A DNA stretch of 48,971 bases from Geodermatophilaceae bacterium (GCA_013812145.1 JACCTY010000061.1:1-48971); one strand, 5' to 3'. Counted from the first letter of the stretch, positions 1 to 8,224 are shown. A program made the numbers and translations. The notes: a model not told the origin generated them from the sequence alone.

Positions 1-93
1 GACCCGGACAGGGCCGCGCCACCCCCACTGCACATCCGCAGAGTGCAATTGGTTTCAGCGGCTCGACGTAGCGCTCGACCCTCGTCCCCGGCG

Positions 94-99
94 TAAGGT
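94..99 (+). promoter_or_regulatory. Putative leaderless -10 box for the ABC importer operon
   Basis: TAAGGT (TANNNT) lies 6 nt before the GTG at 106 and there is no Shine-Dalgarno sequence. In actinobacteria this spacing usually means transcription starts at the start codon. Bases 1-93 hold no supported gene; a solute-binding protein gene may lie outside the window. Confidence 0.5.
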
Positions 100-105
100 G
101 CCCCT

Positions 106-1092
106 GTGTTCTTTTTCACGATTCGGCGGCTGCTGTCATCCATCCTGGTGCTGCTGGCCAGCTCGATGCTCGTCTTCGCGCTGTGCGTCGCGTCCTTTGA
201 CCCGTTGTCCGCCTACCGGCAACGCCAGCCGCCGCCGCCCCCGCAGTTCTTCGAGGCCCTGACCGAACAGCTGAGCCTCGATCAGCCGTTCTTCGTGCGG
301 TACTTCACCTGGCTCAAGGGCGTGGTAACACTCGACTTCGGCGTGAGCAACGCGGGCACCCCGGTGGGTCCGGTGCTTATCGAGCGTCTCGGCATCACCG
401 CACGGATGGTGGTCGCGGCTATCGTGCTCGCGATCCTGCTCGCCATCGTTGTCGGTGTGCTGACCGCGGTGCGGCAGTACAAGCCCGAGGACTACTTCTT
501 CACGTTCCTCACCTATGTGCTGATCGCCTTGCCGACGTTCTGGTTCGCCGCCCTGCTCAAGGAATTCGTGGCGATTCAGTTCAACGACCTCGTCGGGCAA
601 CGGATCCTGTTCACCCTCGGCGAGCAGTCCCCGGCCATCGAGCTAACCGGTACCGGTTCGGAGATCTTCTGGGACCGCGTCGGCCACCTGGTCCTTCCGA
701 CCATCTCCTTGGCGATGCTGAGCTTCGCCGCGTGGAGCCGCTTCCAACGGGCCTCCCTGCTGGACGTTCTCGGCTCGGACTACATGCGGCTGGCGCGCGC
801 CAAGGGGCTGCCCTATCGCAGTGCCCTGCTCCGGCACGGACTGCGCAACGCACTCATCCCGCTGACCACCGTGGTGGCCCTGGGCGTCGGCTCCCTCCTG
901 GGCGGCGCGGTGATCACCGAGACCGTGTTCGTGTGGCACGGGATGGGCGAGTATCTGATCATGAGCATCAACCGCGACGACCTCAACCCTGTGCTCGGCT
1001 GGATGATGGTCGCCGCGTTCTTCGTCATCGCGTTCAACCTCATCGCTGACTTGCTCTACGCGGTGCTCGATCCGCGCATCCGGCTCAGCTAA
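106..1092 (+). CDS. DppB/OppB-type ABC transporter permease
   Basis: Inner-membrane permease subunit of a peptide/nickel-type ABC importer, 328 residues, usual length for the family. An N-terminal membrane segment (about residues 9-27) is followed by an extracytoplasmic loop containing the family-typical SLDQPFFVRY stretch and then about five more membrane segments. The cytoplasmic EAA-like loop that docks the ATPase lies near residues 219-236 (SDYMRLARAKGLP). The GTG start follows a leaderless-type -10 box. It is first of four co-directional genes (permease, permease, ATPase, ATPase). Family assignment is firm; the substrate cannot be read because the binding-protein gene is not in the window. 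Confidence 0.93.
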   Translation: MFFFTIRRLLSSILVLLASSMLVFALCVASFDPLSAYRQRQPPPPPQFFEALTEQLSLDQPFFVRYFTWLKGVVTLDFGVSNAGTPVGPVLIERLGITARMVVAAIVLAILLAIVVGVLTAVRQYKPEDYFFTFLTYVLIALPTFWFAALLKEFVAIQFNDLVGQRILFTLGEQSPAIELTGTGSEIFWDRVGHLVLPTISLAMLSFAAWSRFQRASLLDVLGSDYMRLARAKGLPYRSALLRHGLRNALIPLTTVVALGVGSLLGGAVITETVFVWHGMGEYLIMSINRDDLNPVLGWMMVAAFFVIAFNLIADLLYAVLDPRIRLS

Positions 1093-1117
1093 CGCACGTC
1101 AGGCAGGAGTTCTCGCT

Positions 1118-2074
1118 ATGACCACCACGCAGCAACCGCAGAACCTCGAGACTGGCCCGGCGACCACGACCGAGCAGCCGCAGGCGGCTCAGATCGAGCG
1201 TGAGTTCACCATCAAGGCGCGCAGCCAGCGTGAACAGATCATCCGTCGGTTTGTGCGCAACAAGCAGGCGATGGGCGGCTTCGTGGTGTTCGCGCTGGTG
1301 CTGCTCATAGCCTGGGCCGGGCCGCTGGTCTACGGGTTCGAGTTCGCCGAGTTGAAACCCGAGGATGCATCGGTGGGCCCAGGTACCGCTGGGCATCTGC
1401 TGGGAACTGACGGTCTCGGGCGGGATCTGCTGGCCCAGATCATGCGCGGCGTCCAGCGATCCACGCTGGTGATCCTCATCGCCGTGGGGATTTCCCTGGC
1501 GCTGGGCCTGCTCGTCGGGCTGCTGGCCGGCTACTACGGCAAGTGGGTCGACAACCTGCTGATGCGCCTGGTCGACCTGATCCTCACCATCCCCACGCTG
1601 GTCGTGTTGATCGTGGTCGCCAGCAACTTCCCCAACGCTCGGACCGCGATCGGCATCGCCATCATCATCGGTATCTTCGGCTGGCTGGACCTGTCCCGGA
1701 TCCTGCGCAGTCAGATCCTGGGACTGCGCGAGCGTGAATTCATCGAGGCTGCACACGCCCTCGGCGCGTCGGATCGCCGGATCATGTTCAAGCACCTGAT
1801 CCCGAACATGCTCGGATCGATCATCGTCTGGGCCACGTTGGCCGCCGCTGTCACCATCCTGATCGAGGCATCCCTCACCTATCTCGGCTTCGGGGTAGCC
1901 AACGACATCTCGTTGGGCAAGCTGGTCGCCGACGGAGTCAGTGCCGCTCAGACCCGTCCGTGGCTGTTCTACTTCCCCGGCCTGATGCTGCTCCTCATCG
2001 CGCTGTGCATCAACCTGATCGGCGACGGGATCCGGGACGCGTTCGACCCGAGCAACAAGAAGGTTCGCGCGTAG
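1118..2074 (+). CDS. DppC/OppC-type ABC transporter permease
   Basis: Second permease of the peptide-type importer, 318 residues. A hydrophilic N-terminal tail of about 45 residues precedes the first membrane segment (GGFVVFALVLLIAWAGPLVY). The region GTDGLGRDLLAQIMRG is the usual OppC_N hallmark, and the EAA loop for ATPase docking is near residues 204-230 (FIEAAHALGASDRRIMFKHL). The ATG is preceded by a good ribosome site (caggag) and starts 25 bp after the first permease, so the two are co-transcribed. It should pair with the upstream permease to form the transmembrane channel. Confidence 0.94.
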   Translation: MTTTQQPQNLETGPATTTEQPQAAQIEREFTIKARSQREQIIRRFVRNKQAMGGFVVFALVLLIAWAGPLVYGFEFAELKPEDASVGPGTAGHLLGTDGLGRDLLAQIMRGVQRSTLVILIAVGISLALGLLVGLLAGYYGKWVDNLLMRLVDLILTIPTLVVLIVVASNFPNARTAIGIAIIIGIFGWLDLSRILRSQILGLREREFIEAAHALGASDRRIMFKHLIPNMLGSIIVWATLAAAVTILIEASLTYLGFGVANDISLGKLVADGVSAAQTRPWLFYFPGLMLLLIALCINLIGDGIRDAFDPSNKKVRA

Positions 2075-2115
2075 TTCCACTCGCCCACATCACCTGAATA
2101 CAGCGACGGAGTCCT

Positions 2116-3255
2116 ATGTCAACGATGACCAAGCCCGCCCATCACATGGACAAACCGTCCGCCGAGGCCATTCTCGAGGTCGACAACCTCGAAGTTCACT
2201 TCCCGACCGAGGACGGTATCGTCCGTGCGGTCCGTGGCGTGAGCTACCGGCTGCATCCGGGCGAGGTGCTCGGGATCGTGGGAGAGTCCGGATCCGGCAA
2301 ATCTGTGACGTCTCTGGCGATCATGGGCCTGCTGCCGAAGAGCGCTCGGATCACCGGCTCGGTCAAGTTTCGCGGCCGGGAGCTGCTCGAGATGGGAGAC
2401 AAGGACCTCAGCAGGATCCGGGGCAAGGGCGTCTCGATGATCTTCCAGGACCCGATGACGTCCCTGGACCCGGTGTACAAAGTCGGTTACCAGATCGCCG
2501 AGACGGTGCGCCAGCACGACAAGAACGTCTCGGGCAAGGCGGCCACGGCGCGGGCCGTCGACCTGCTGGAACTCGTCGGCATCCCGAACGCCAAGGACCG
2601 CGTGACGAGCTATCCGCACGAGTTCTCCGGCGGCATGCGTCAGCGTGTGGTCATCGCCATCGCGATGGCCAACCAGCCGGACATCATCATCGCCGACGAG
2701 CCGACCACAGCCCTGGACGTCACCGTCCAGGCGCAGATCCTCGAGGTGCTGGGCACCGCGATGGAGGAGACCGGCGCCGCGACCGTTCTGATCACGCACG
2801 ACCTCGGCGTCGTAGCCGGAGTGGCTGACCGGATGCTGGTCATGTATGCCGGCCGCGTCGTGGAGTCCGGGCCGGTTGACGGCGTCTACTACGAGCCGCG
2901 GATGCCCTACACCCTCGGGCTGCTCGGGTCCCTGCCCCGCCTGGACCAGACCGAAAAACAGAAGCTGACCCCGATCAAGGGCAGTCCACCATCGATGGTC
3001 AATCCGCCACCGGGTTGCCCGTTCGGACCGCGCTGCCCGCTGCACATCGCGCGGTGCGACGAGGCCGAGCCCCCGCTGACCGAGGTCGAGGCCGGGCACT
3101 GGGCGGCCTGCATCCGCAACGAGAAGCTCGAGGGTGACGTGCAGGCCACGGAGATCTTCGACGCCGACTCCACCGACCTGACCGACCCGGTGGTGGCCGA
3201 CGCGCTGCCCGGAACCGATGCAGCGACTGTCGCCACCGGCGAGGACCGGCCATGA
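2116..3255 (+). CDS. Peptide ABC importer ATPase, OppD/DppD type
   Basis: ATP-hydrolysing subunit of the importer, 379 residues. Walker A GESGSGKS is at about 56-63, the signature FSGGMRQR near 170, and Walker [13 protein letters not shown] near 192-203. The C-terminal oligo/dipeptide domain carries the cysteine cluster [15 protein letters not shown] near 300, which in this family often binds an iron-sulfur cluster. A further acidic tail of about 50 residues is longer than usual and has no recognised domain. The stop overlaps the next start by 4 bp (ATGA), so both ATPases are translationally coupled and probably act as a heterodimer. Confidence 0.95.
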   Translation: MSTMTKPAHHMDKPSAEAILEVDNLEVHFPTEDGIVRAVRGVSYRLHPGEVLGIVGESGSGKSVTSLAIMGLLPKSARITGSVKFRGRELLEMGDKDLSRIRGKGVSMIFQDPMTSLDPVYKVGYQIAETVRQHDKNVSGKAATARAVDLLELVGIPNAKDRVTSYPHEFSGGMRQRVVIAIAMANQPDIIIADEPTTALDVTVQAQILEVLGTAMEETGAATVLITHDLGVVAGVADRMLVMYAGRVVESGPVDGVYYEPRMPYTLGLLGSLPRLDQTEKQKLTPIKGSPPSMVNPPPGCPFGPRCPLHIARCDEAEPPLTEVEAGHWAACIRNEKLEGDVQATEIFDADSTDLTDPVVADALPGTDAATVATGEDRP

Positions 3256-4301
3256 CGGCGACCGAGGCCAGGCCGGAAGCTGCTGGCCGCGAGCCGATTC
3301 TCAAGGTCACGGACCTGACCAAGTACTTTCCGATCAAGGGCCGCGGGCTGATCCGGCGCACGGTGGGCCAGGTCAAGGCCGTCGACGGCGTCAGCCTGGA
3401 GCTCCACCCCGGCGAGATCCTCGGTCTGGTCGGGGAGTCCGGCTGCGGCAAGTCGACCACCGGGCGCGCGATCATGCACCTGCAGCCGGCCACCAGCGGG
3501 TCGGTGGTGTTCCAGGGCAGGGAACTGACCGGGCTGTCCCGCGGAAAGATGCGCCCGCTGCGCCGCGACATCCAGATCGTCTTCCAGGACCCATATGCGT
3601 CGCTGAACCCGCGGCTGCCGGTGTTCGACATCGTCGCCGAGCCGCTGATCATCCACAAACTCGCCAAGGGTGAGGAACTTCGTAGCCGCGTGCGCGCGCT
3701 GCTGGAACTCGTCGGCCTGAATCCTGAGCACGCCAACCGGTTCCCCAGTGAGTTCTCCGGCGGTCAGCGGCAGCGGATCGGGATCGCCCGTGCCCTCGCT
3801 TTGGAACCCAAGGTGCTGGTGCTCGACGAGCCGGTCTCGGCGCTGGACGTGTCGATCCAGGCCGGCGTGATCAACCTGCTCGAGGACCTGCGCGACCGGC
3901 TCGGCCTGGCCTACCTGTTCATCGCCCACGACCTGTCGGTGGTCCGGCACATCTCCGACCGGATCGCGGTCATGTACCTCGGTTGGATCATCGAGATCGC
4001 CACGACCGACGACCTGTTCGACAAGCCGTCGCACCCGTACACGCAGGCGCTGCTCTCGGCGATCCCCATCCCGGATCCGCGTCGGGAACGTGAACGCAAG
4101 CGGATCATCCTCACCGGCGACGTGCCGAGCCCGGCTAACCCGCCGAGCGGCTGCCGGTTCCGGACCCGGTGTCAGAAGTTCGCGAACGTGCTGTCGGAGA
4201 GCCAGCAGACCAAGTGCATCGACGAGGAGCCGGCGCTGGAGGACCGCGGCACCGGTCACCCCGCGGCCTGCCACTACGCCGAGGCGATCAGGGTCCTCTG
4301 A
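3252..4301 (+). CDS. Peptide ABC importer ATPase, OppF/DppF type
   Basis: Second ATPase of the importer, 349 residues. Walker A GESGCGKS is at about 61-68, signature FSGGQRQR near 169, and Walker B VLVLDEPVSALD near 190. The C-terminal oligo_HPY region has cysteines in SGCRFRTRCQKF and QQTKC. The start ATG overlaps the preceding stop. The stop codon TGA (4299-4301) abuts the left arm of a dispersed hairpin (4302-4353), so the transcript would end in or run through that structure. Last gene of the importer operon. Confidence 0.95.
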   Translation: MTATEARPEAAGREPILKVTDLTKYFPIKGRGLIRRTVGQVKAVDGVSLELHPGEILGLVGESGCGKSTTGRAIMHLQPATSGSVVFQGRELTGLSRGKMRPLRRDIQIVFQDPYASLNPRLPVFDIVAEPLIIHKLAKGEELRSRVRALLELVGLNPEHANRFPSEFSGGQRQRIGIARALALEPKVLVLDEPVSALDVSIQAGVINLLEDLRDRLGLAYLFIAHDLSVVRHISDRIAVMYLGWIIEIATTDDLFDKPSHPYTQALLSAIPIPDPRRERERKRIILTGDVPSPANPPSGCRFRTRCQKFANVLSESQQTKCIDEEPALEDRGTGHPAACHYAEAIRVL

Positions 4302-4353
4302 GCCCGTCGTCGATCGGGAGCACACAGCAGGAGCGGACCGGTCGGCGGTGGGC
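4302..4353 (+). repeat. Conserved-loop hairpin, family I, copy 1
   Basis: Arms GCCCGTCGTCGATCGG (4302-4317) and CCGGTCGGCGGTGGGC (4338-4353) pair over 16 positions, four of them G-U wobbles. The 20-nt loop GAGCACACAGCAGGAGCGGA (4318-4337) is nearly identical in three other places (8173, 12872, 23620). It sits directly after the stop of the last importer gene and before mshB. A terminator role is possible, but there is no T-tract. Confidence 0.8.
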
Positions 4354-4370
4354 GGGTGATCTGAGGCCCA

Positions 4371-4376
4371 TACCCT
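4371..4376 (+). promoter_or_regulatory. Putative leaderless -10 box for mshB
   Basis: TACCCT ends 6 nt before the ATG at 4383 and no Shine-Dalgarno is present, which fits leaderless transcription of mshB independent of the upstream importer operon. Confidence 0.5.
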
Positions 4377-4382
4377 GAGCGG

Positions 4383-5267
4383 ATGAGTGACCGGCGGCTG
4401 CTGCTCGTCCACGCGCACCCTGACGACGAGACGATCGGCAACGGCGCCACCATGGCGCGCTATGTAGCCGAAGGAGTCCAGGTCACCCTCGTCACGTGCA
4501 CGCTGGGGGAGTACGGCGAGGTGCTGGTACCCGAGCTGGAACAGCTGGCCGCCGACCAGGGCGATCAGCTCGGCGGCTACCGGATCGGGGAACTCGTCGC
4601 AGCCTGCGCCGAACTCCGCGTCACCGATGTCCGGTTTCTCGGCGGACCGGGCCGATGGAGCGACAGCGGCATGATGGGTACCCCGCCGAATGACGGACCC
4701 CGCGCCTTTTGGCGGGCCGACCTGGACGAAGCCGCTCGGGATCTGGTCGCCGTCGTGCGCGAGGTCCGGCCGCAGGTGTTGGTCACTTACGACGAGAACG
4801 GCGGCTACGGCCACCCCGACCACATCCAGGCGCACCGGGTGGCGATGAGTGCCGTGGACCGGTGTGCTGAGCCTGAGTGGCATCCCGAACTCGGGCCGGC
4901 GTGGAAGATCCAGAAGGTCTATTGGAACTGCGTCCCCCGGTCGGTGCTGGTCGAGAGCCTGCGAGTGATGAAGGAGGCCGGCTTGGACTTCTTCGGTGTC
5001 GAGTCGGTCGACGAGCTGCCGTTCGGCGTCGACGACAGCGTGGTCACCGCGATGGTGGACGGGCGCGCGCACCTCACCGCCAAGATGAACGCGATGCGGG
5101 CGCACGCCACCCAGATCAGCGTGGATGGCCCGTTCTTCGCGCTGTCCAACAACGTCGGTCAGCAGGCGTTCGGCATCGAGTACTACCGCCTCGTCCGCGG
5201 CGATTCCGGCCCGGCGTCGGGTGAGAGCGGCTGGGAGGAGGACCTCTTCGGCGGGATCGCTGGATGA
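4383..5267 (+). CDS. mshB: N-acetyl-GlcNAc-inositol deacetylase MshB (mycothiol biosynthesis)
   Basis: Zinc-dependent deacetylase that removes the acetyl group from GlcNAc-Ins in mycothiol synthesis; mycothiol is the actinobacterial thiol replacing glutathione. 294 residues, LmbE/PIG-L family. The N-terminal AHPDDE motif gives predicted metal ligands H12 and D15, and GHPDH supplies H147, the same position as in the mycobacterial enzyme. The start is fixed by a TANNNT box 6 nt upstream and the family-typical [12 protein letters not shown] opening. It overlaps the next gene by ATGA, an arrangement also found in mycobacteria (Rv1170-Rv1171). The related amidase Mca is the alternative; its neighbours favour MshB. 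Confidence 0.9.
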   Translation: MSDRRLLLVHAHPDDETIGNGATMARYVAEGVQVTLVTCTLGEYGEVLVPELEQLAADQGDQLGGYRIGELVAACAELRVTDVRFLGGPGRWSDSGMMGTPPNDGPRAFWRADLDEAARDLVAVVREVRPQVLVTYDENGGYGHPDHIQAHRVAMSAVDRCAEPEWHPELGPAWKIQKVYWNCVPRSVLVESLRVMKEAGLDFFGVESVDELPFGVDDSVVTAMVDGRAHLTAKMNAMRAHATQISVDGPFFALSNNVGQQAFGIEYYRLVRGDSGPASGESGWEEDLFGGIAG

Positions 5268-5662
5268 GCGGCCAAGGCCCGGTGGTCCGCCTTGTGAGCG
5301 GCGTCCTGGTCACCACCGCGGCGGCGCTGTTCGCCGTACTGGAGTGTTTTTTTCTTCCGCTGCGGATCGGCTCGGTCGCGGTACCCGTTTCGATCCCGGT
5401 GGCGGTGCTTGGCAACGTCGGTCTGCCTGTCCTGGCCTACCGGCTGACCGCCTCCCGAGCCGCCGCGGCGCTGCCGGTCGTGGCGTGGATCGCCGTGGTG
5501 ACCCTCGCCGCGGTGCCGCGTCCCGAAGGTGACGTGATCGTTACCGGCACCGGGCGAGGCGTCGCCTTTTTGATCCTCGGCGCCGTCGCCGGCGCGTACG
5601 CCGTTGGGCGGTTGCTGGCGGTCCCGCGGAATCCCGCGATTGGAGGTGATCCGGGTCGCTGA
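5264..5662 (+). CDS. Small membrane protein downstream of mshB (DUF6113-like)
   Basis: 132-residue hydrophobic protein with about four membrane segments (near 8-30, 38-55, 65-85, 100-120). Function is unknown. Similar small membrane proteins follow mshB in other actinobacteria, which is the basis for the family suggestion. Translation is coupled to mshB by ATGA. Two oddities: a run of seven T (5346-5352) in a high-GC gene, and the last residues and stop (TGA 5660-5662) lie inside a 59-bp palindromic repeat (5638-5696), so the native C-terminus may have been replaced when the repeat arrived. Confidence 0.7.
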   Translation: MSGQGPVVRLVSGVLVTTAAALFAVLECFFLPLRIGSVAVPVSIPVAVLGNVGLPVLAYRLTASRAAAALPVVAWIAVVTLAAVPRPEGDVIVTGTGRGVAFLILGAVAGAYAVGRLLAVPRNPAIGGDPGR

Positions 5663-6654
5663 ACGACGGCAATCACCTCCAATGACGACGAATCGAGGTC
5701 GATCGTGCAGCCCGGCCCACATCGGACGGGCTGGCCGGTCCAGCCGCCCTGCCTGAGTACGGCGCACACTTGACGGCCGACGTGGCAGGGCGTGCAGGTG
5801 ACCGAGCGCCAGCCGTAGCGCAGCGTCCGCTCGCGCCGCTCGGCTACCTCGTTGTCGCGGAGGTCGTCGAGTTCCCGCTCGTCCTCGGGGTGTGCGGCCC
5901 GCCCGTCCAACTCGACGACGAGACTCCAGCGCCGGTAGCGGACGTCCCGGTACCTGCGGTGACCGCGCCGCCCCTCCGCGAGATTGCGCCAACCACGCGG
6001 AAGGCCGTGCGCCCGCTCGACGTCTCGGACGTAGCAGCGCTCGAGCGGCGAGGCGACCCCCTCGCCGGCTGCACGCAACAGGTCTCGAACCAGAGCCCGC
6101 CACCGTAACCGGCTCCGACCAGCCGCGGCGGTCATCAGCCGGCTCACAGATGTGCGGCGCTGCTGGCAGACCCGCAGCACCAGGTCGATCACCTGCCGCT
6201 CTGTCGGCGTGTCATCGACGAGATCCAGCACGGTGTCCTCGACCGTGGTCTGCGGCGGGATGCGGGCCGGATGCCGCTTGGCCTGTAAGTGCCGGGACTG
6301 GCGAACCGACACGCTCGGCCGCGAGCGCAGACGCTGACCATGTGGAACGGACACGGTCACCCGGGGCGGCAGATCATCGCGCAATCCCGCCAACCATTCG
6401 GCGGTCTGATGGCTCGCGACAGCGTGCTCGCCGGCGTAGAGCAGCGCGGCCCACACCCGCGCGAGGTCCGGTATCGGTCCGGTGAAGGTCGCGTGGACAC
6501 CCGGGTGCACCCGGCGCCAGCGGCGCGCGCGGATCTGGGCGCGCACCGTGCCGCTGCTGATGCCGAGCGCAGACAACTGCCCGGTGGAGACGACTCCGGC
6601 CTGGCTCTGCGCCAGGGCGGCCAGGGCACGGTCTTGATTGGGACTGATCGGCAC
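5437..6654 (-). CDS. AbiEi-like wHTH / DUF559 (Vsr-like) protein with read-through tail
   Basis: The first ~319 residues form a complete family protein. An N-terminal AbiEi-antitoxin-like winged helix (about 8-50, AGVVSTGQLSALGI ... WRRVHPGVH) is followed by a linker and a C-terminal DUF559 domain related to Vsr/PD-(D/E)xK nucleases (LVVELDGRAAHPEDER ... DLRDNEVAE ... YGWRSVT). Such proteins are abundant in actinobacteria and of unproven function; no AbiEii toxin gene is adjacent. GTG 6654 is chosen because the family domain starts just after it. The frame has no stop where the family normally ends, near 5700, so it runs on for about 86 residues through repeat copy A and antisense to the mshB-linked gene. 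The natural stop may have been lost. Confidence 0.7.
   Translation of the reverse strand: MPISPNQDRALAALAQSQAGVVSTGQLSALGISSGTVRAQIRARRWRRVHPGVHATFTGPIPDLARVWAALLYAGEHAVASHQTAEWLAGLRDDLPPRVTVSVPHGQRLRSRPSVSVRQSRHLQAKRHPARIPPQTTVEDTVLDLVDDTPTERQVIDLVLRVCQQRRTSVSRLMTAAAGRSRLRWRALVRDLLRAAGEGVASPLERCYVRDVERAHGLPRGWRNLAEGRRGHRRYRDVRYRRWSLVVELDGRAAHPEDERELDDLRDNEVAERRERTLRYGWRSVTCTPCHVGRQVCAVLRQGGWTGQPVRCGPGCTIDLDSSSLEVIAVVQRPGSPPIAGFRGTASNRPTAYAPATAPRIKKATPRPVPVTITSPSGRGTAARVTTAIHATTGSAAAAREAVSR
5638..5696 (+). repeat. Palindromic direct repeat, family II, copy A
   Basis: 59 bp matching 6720-6778 at 55 positions in the same orientation. Inside it, ATTGGAGGTGAT (5639-5650) and ATCACCTCCAAT (5672-5683) form a perfect 12-bp inverted repeat around a 21-nt loop. 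It overlaps the 3' end of the small membrane gene and lies beyond the conserved part of the DUF559 gene that the two copies flank. Confidence 0.85.
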
Positions 6655-6719
6655 GTGCTCGACAGTGCCGGGCAGACTCGTCGGGCGGCCCACTCGAGAA
6701 GAATCTGTGGATATCGCAT

Positions 6720-6778
6720 GATCGGAGGTGATCCGGGTCGCTGAACGGCAGCAATCACCTCCAATGACGACAAATCGA
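6720..6778 (+). repeat. Palindromic direct repeat, family II, copy B
   Basis: Second copy of the 59-bp element, 55/59 identical to 5638-5696. The inner inverted repeat has one T-to-C change (6723). It lies upstream of the DUF559 gene (minus strand) and 16 bp from the end of the GNAT gene. The two direct copies delimit a module of about 1.14 kb holding a single gene. Confidence 0.85.
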
Positions 6779-6793
6779 CGCGACAGCGACGTG

Positions 6794-7783
6794 CTAGCCG
6801 CTGGGCCAGATCCGGTAGTGGTAGCGGTGGTGGGTGACGAAACCGAGCCGGTCGTACATCGCGATGGCCGCGGTGTTGTCCTCGGCGACCTGCAGGTAGA
6901 CCTGGCTGGCTCCCCGAGCGGCTCCCCATTCCGCCAGCCCACGCATCAGCTGCCGGCCGAGGCCACACCGGCGGGCGGATTCGATGACGGTGACCGCGGT
7001 GACCCCGAGCCACCCCTCGTCGACCACACCCCGTCCGACGCCGAGTTGGCCGGTGGAGTCGCGAACCGAGGCAAACGTCGGGGCGGCGGCGTTCGACAGG
7101 ACGCTCACGGCGCCGTCCGGCAGCGGCCTTCCGCGGTACTGGTAGCCGGCGAGCCAGGCCGGTCCAGGCGACGCCTCGTAAGTCACCGGTGGCAGGTCTG
7201 GGCGAGTCGGGCAGGCATCGAGCAGCTCGCTGACGGAGGACGTGAGGAACCGGGTCGGGTTGTAGGAGCGCCAGCCGGCCGCTGCCAGCTCAGCGTCGAG
7301 CTCGTTCGCCAACGGCAGGGGCACCTGGGCGAGCGGCGGTAGGCCGCGTTCGGCGTACCACCGCGTGACGAAGCGCAACGCATCCGCGACCGGCCGGTCC
7401 GGCGGCTCCAACGGGAGAACGGAGTTCGCCCGGCCGGTGAAGCCGTTGCCCGCTCGGAGCAGCCAGCCGCCCAGCCATTGCTCCTCGAGTCCGCGCCACC
7501 CGAGCGCCGCGATCCGTTCTACCTCCCGGTCGGTGGACCGGCGAACCGCCGCTGGCGGGACGGGTTTGGCCGCGGCCACGAGGGCATGGTCGATGACGAC
7601 GAGTTCGCCGTCGCGGCGGCGCACCGTCAGCGACGTCTCGCCGAAGTCGACCAACTCCCCGAGGACGTCGCTGAAGCGCCCCCGGTCGTCAGCGGCATGG
7701 ACACGACGTCGTACGACGACGCGGTGGCCGACGTCATCGGCGGTCAATGCCACCCTCACCCCCCTGAGTGTCGCCAGCCCCAA
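6794..7783 (-). CDS. GNAT acetyltransferase, cg3035/Rv0428c-like
   Basis: About 329 residues. The N-terminal ~60 residues (VGHRVVVRRRV ... VLGELVDFGETSLTVRR) look like a small SH3-like barrel. A divergent middle region follows, then a C-terminal GNAT domain with the acetyl-CoA loop RRCGLGRQLM and the typical ending YLQVAEDNTAAIAMYDRLGF. The substrate is unknown. The listed start is TTG 7783, 9 nt after a TAGTAT box; GTG 7759 or GTG 7753 behind an AGGGGGG stretch are alternatives that keep the domain whole. It diverges from the ferredoxin gene, a common actinobacterial layout. Confidence 0.8.
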   Translation of the reverse strand: MGLATLRGVRVALTADDVGHRVVVRRRVHAADDRGRFSDVLGELVDFGETSLTVRRRDGELVVIDHALVAAAKPVPPAAVRRSTDREVERIAALGWRGLEEQWLGGWLLRAGNGFTGRANSVLPLEPPDRPVADALRFVTRWYAERGLPPLAQVPLPLANELDAELAAAGWRSYNPTRFLTSSVSELLDACPTRPDLPPVTYEASPGPAWLAGYQYRGRPLPDGAVSVLSNAAAPTFASVRDSTGQLGVGRGVVDEGWLGVTAVTVIESARRCGLGRQLMRGLAEWGAARGASQVYLQVAEDNTAAIAMYDRLGFVTHHRYHYRIWPSG

Positions 7784-7838
7784 CCAGGCGCGATACTAGG
7801 ACTACCAGGCCGCAGGTGAACGCTCAGAGGGGTTGTCC

Positions 7839-8165
7839 ATGACGTACGTCATCGCCGAGCCGTGCGTCGACGTGCTCGACAAGGCGTGCATCGAGGAATG
7901 CCCGGTCGACTGCATCTACACGGGCAACCGGATGCTCTACATCCACCCCGACGAGTGTGTGGACTGCGGCGCCTGCGAGCCGGTCTGTCCGGTCGAGGCG
8001 ATCTACTACGAGGACGACACGCCAGAGAAGTGGAAGGAGTACTACAACGTCAACGTGGACTTCTTCGAGGATCTCGGCTCACCCGGTGGTGCGTCGAAGA
8101 CCGGCAAGATCGACAAGGACCACCCGATCGTCGCCGCGTTGCCGCCGCAGGTGAACGAGCACTGA
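7839..8165 (+). CDS. fdxA: Seven-iron ferredoxin FdxA/FdxC
   Basis: 108-residue ferredoxin carrying a [3Fe-4S] and a [4Fe-4S] cluster. The ligand pattern is CVDVLDKACIEECPVDC in the N-terminal half and CVDCGACEPVCPVEAI in the second half, followed by the usual acidic tail (DDTPEKWKEYYNVNVDFF). It is an electron donor in the cytoplasm. ATG 7839 is preferred over the TTG at 7833 because it sits 7 nt after AGAGGGG and gives the family start MTYVIAEPC. It is followed by dapC, as in mycobacteria (fdxC-dapC). Confidence 0.95.
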   Translation: MTYVIAEPCVDVLDKACIEECPVDCIYTGNRMLYIHPDECVDCGACEPVCPVEAIYYEDDTPEKWKEYYNVNVDFFEDLGSPGGASKTGKIDKDHPIVAALPPQVNEH

Positions 8166-8172
8166 GCATCCC

Positions 8173-8224
8173 GCCCGACTCCGTCCAGTCCGCTCCTGCT
8201 GTGTGCTCCCGGACGGAGTCGGGC
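8173..8224 (-). repeat. Conserved-loop hairpin, family I, copy 2
   Basis: Perfect 14-bp stem GCCCGACTCCGTCC (8173-8186) with GGACGGAGTCGGGC (8211-8224). The reverse strand of the loop contains GAGCACACAGCAGGAGCG (8191-8208). It fills the fdxA-dapC junction, and the GTG at 8201 in the loop is the only evident in-frame start for dapC. Confidence 0.85.

Noticed and set aside
2907-5105. A 732-codon open frame on the minus strand across the ATPase and mshB genes
   Set aside because: It is a shadow of three well-supported plus-strand genes; high third-position GC keeps the opposite frame open and the translation shows no domain.
5437-6654. Type IV toxin-antitoxin system AbiE
   Set aside because: Only an AbiEi-like winged helix is present, fused to a DUF559 domain; no AbiEii nucleotidyltransferase gene is adjacent.
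6655-6942. Upstream extension of the DUF559 frame through repeat copy B
   Set aside because: It would overlap the GNAT gene and has no family similarity; GTG 6654 precedes the conserved winged helix.
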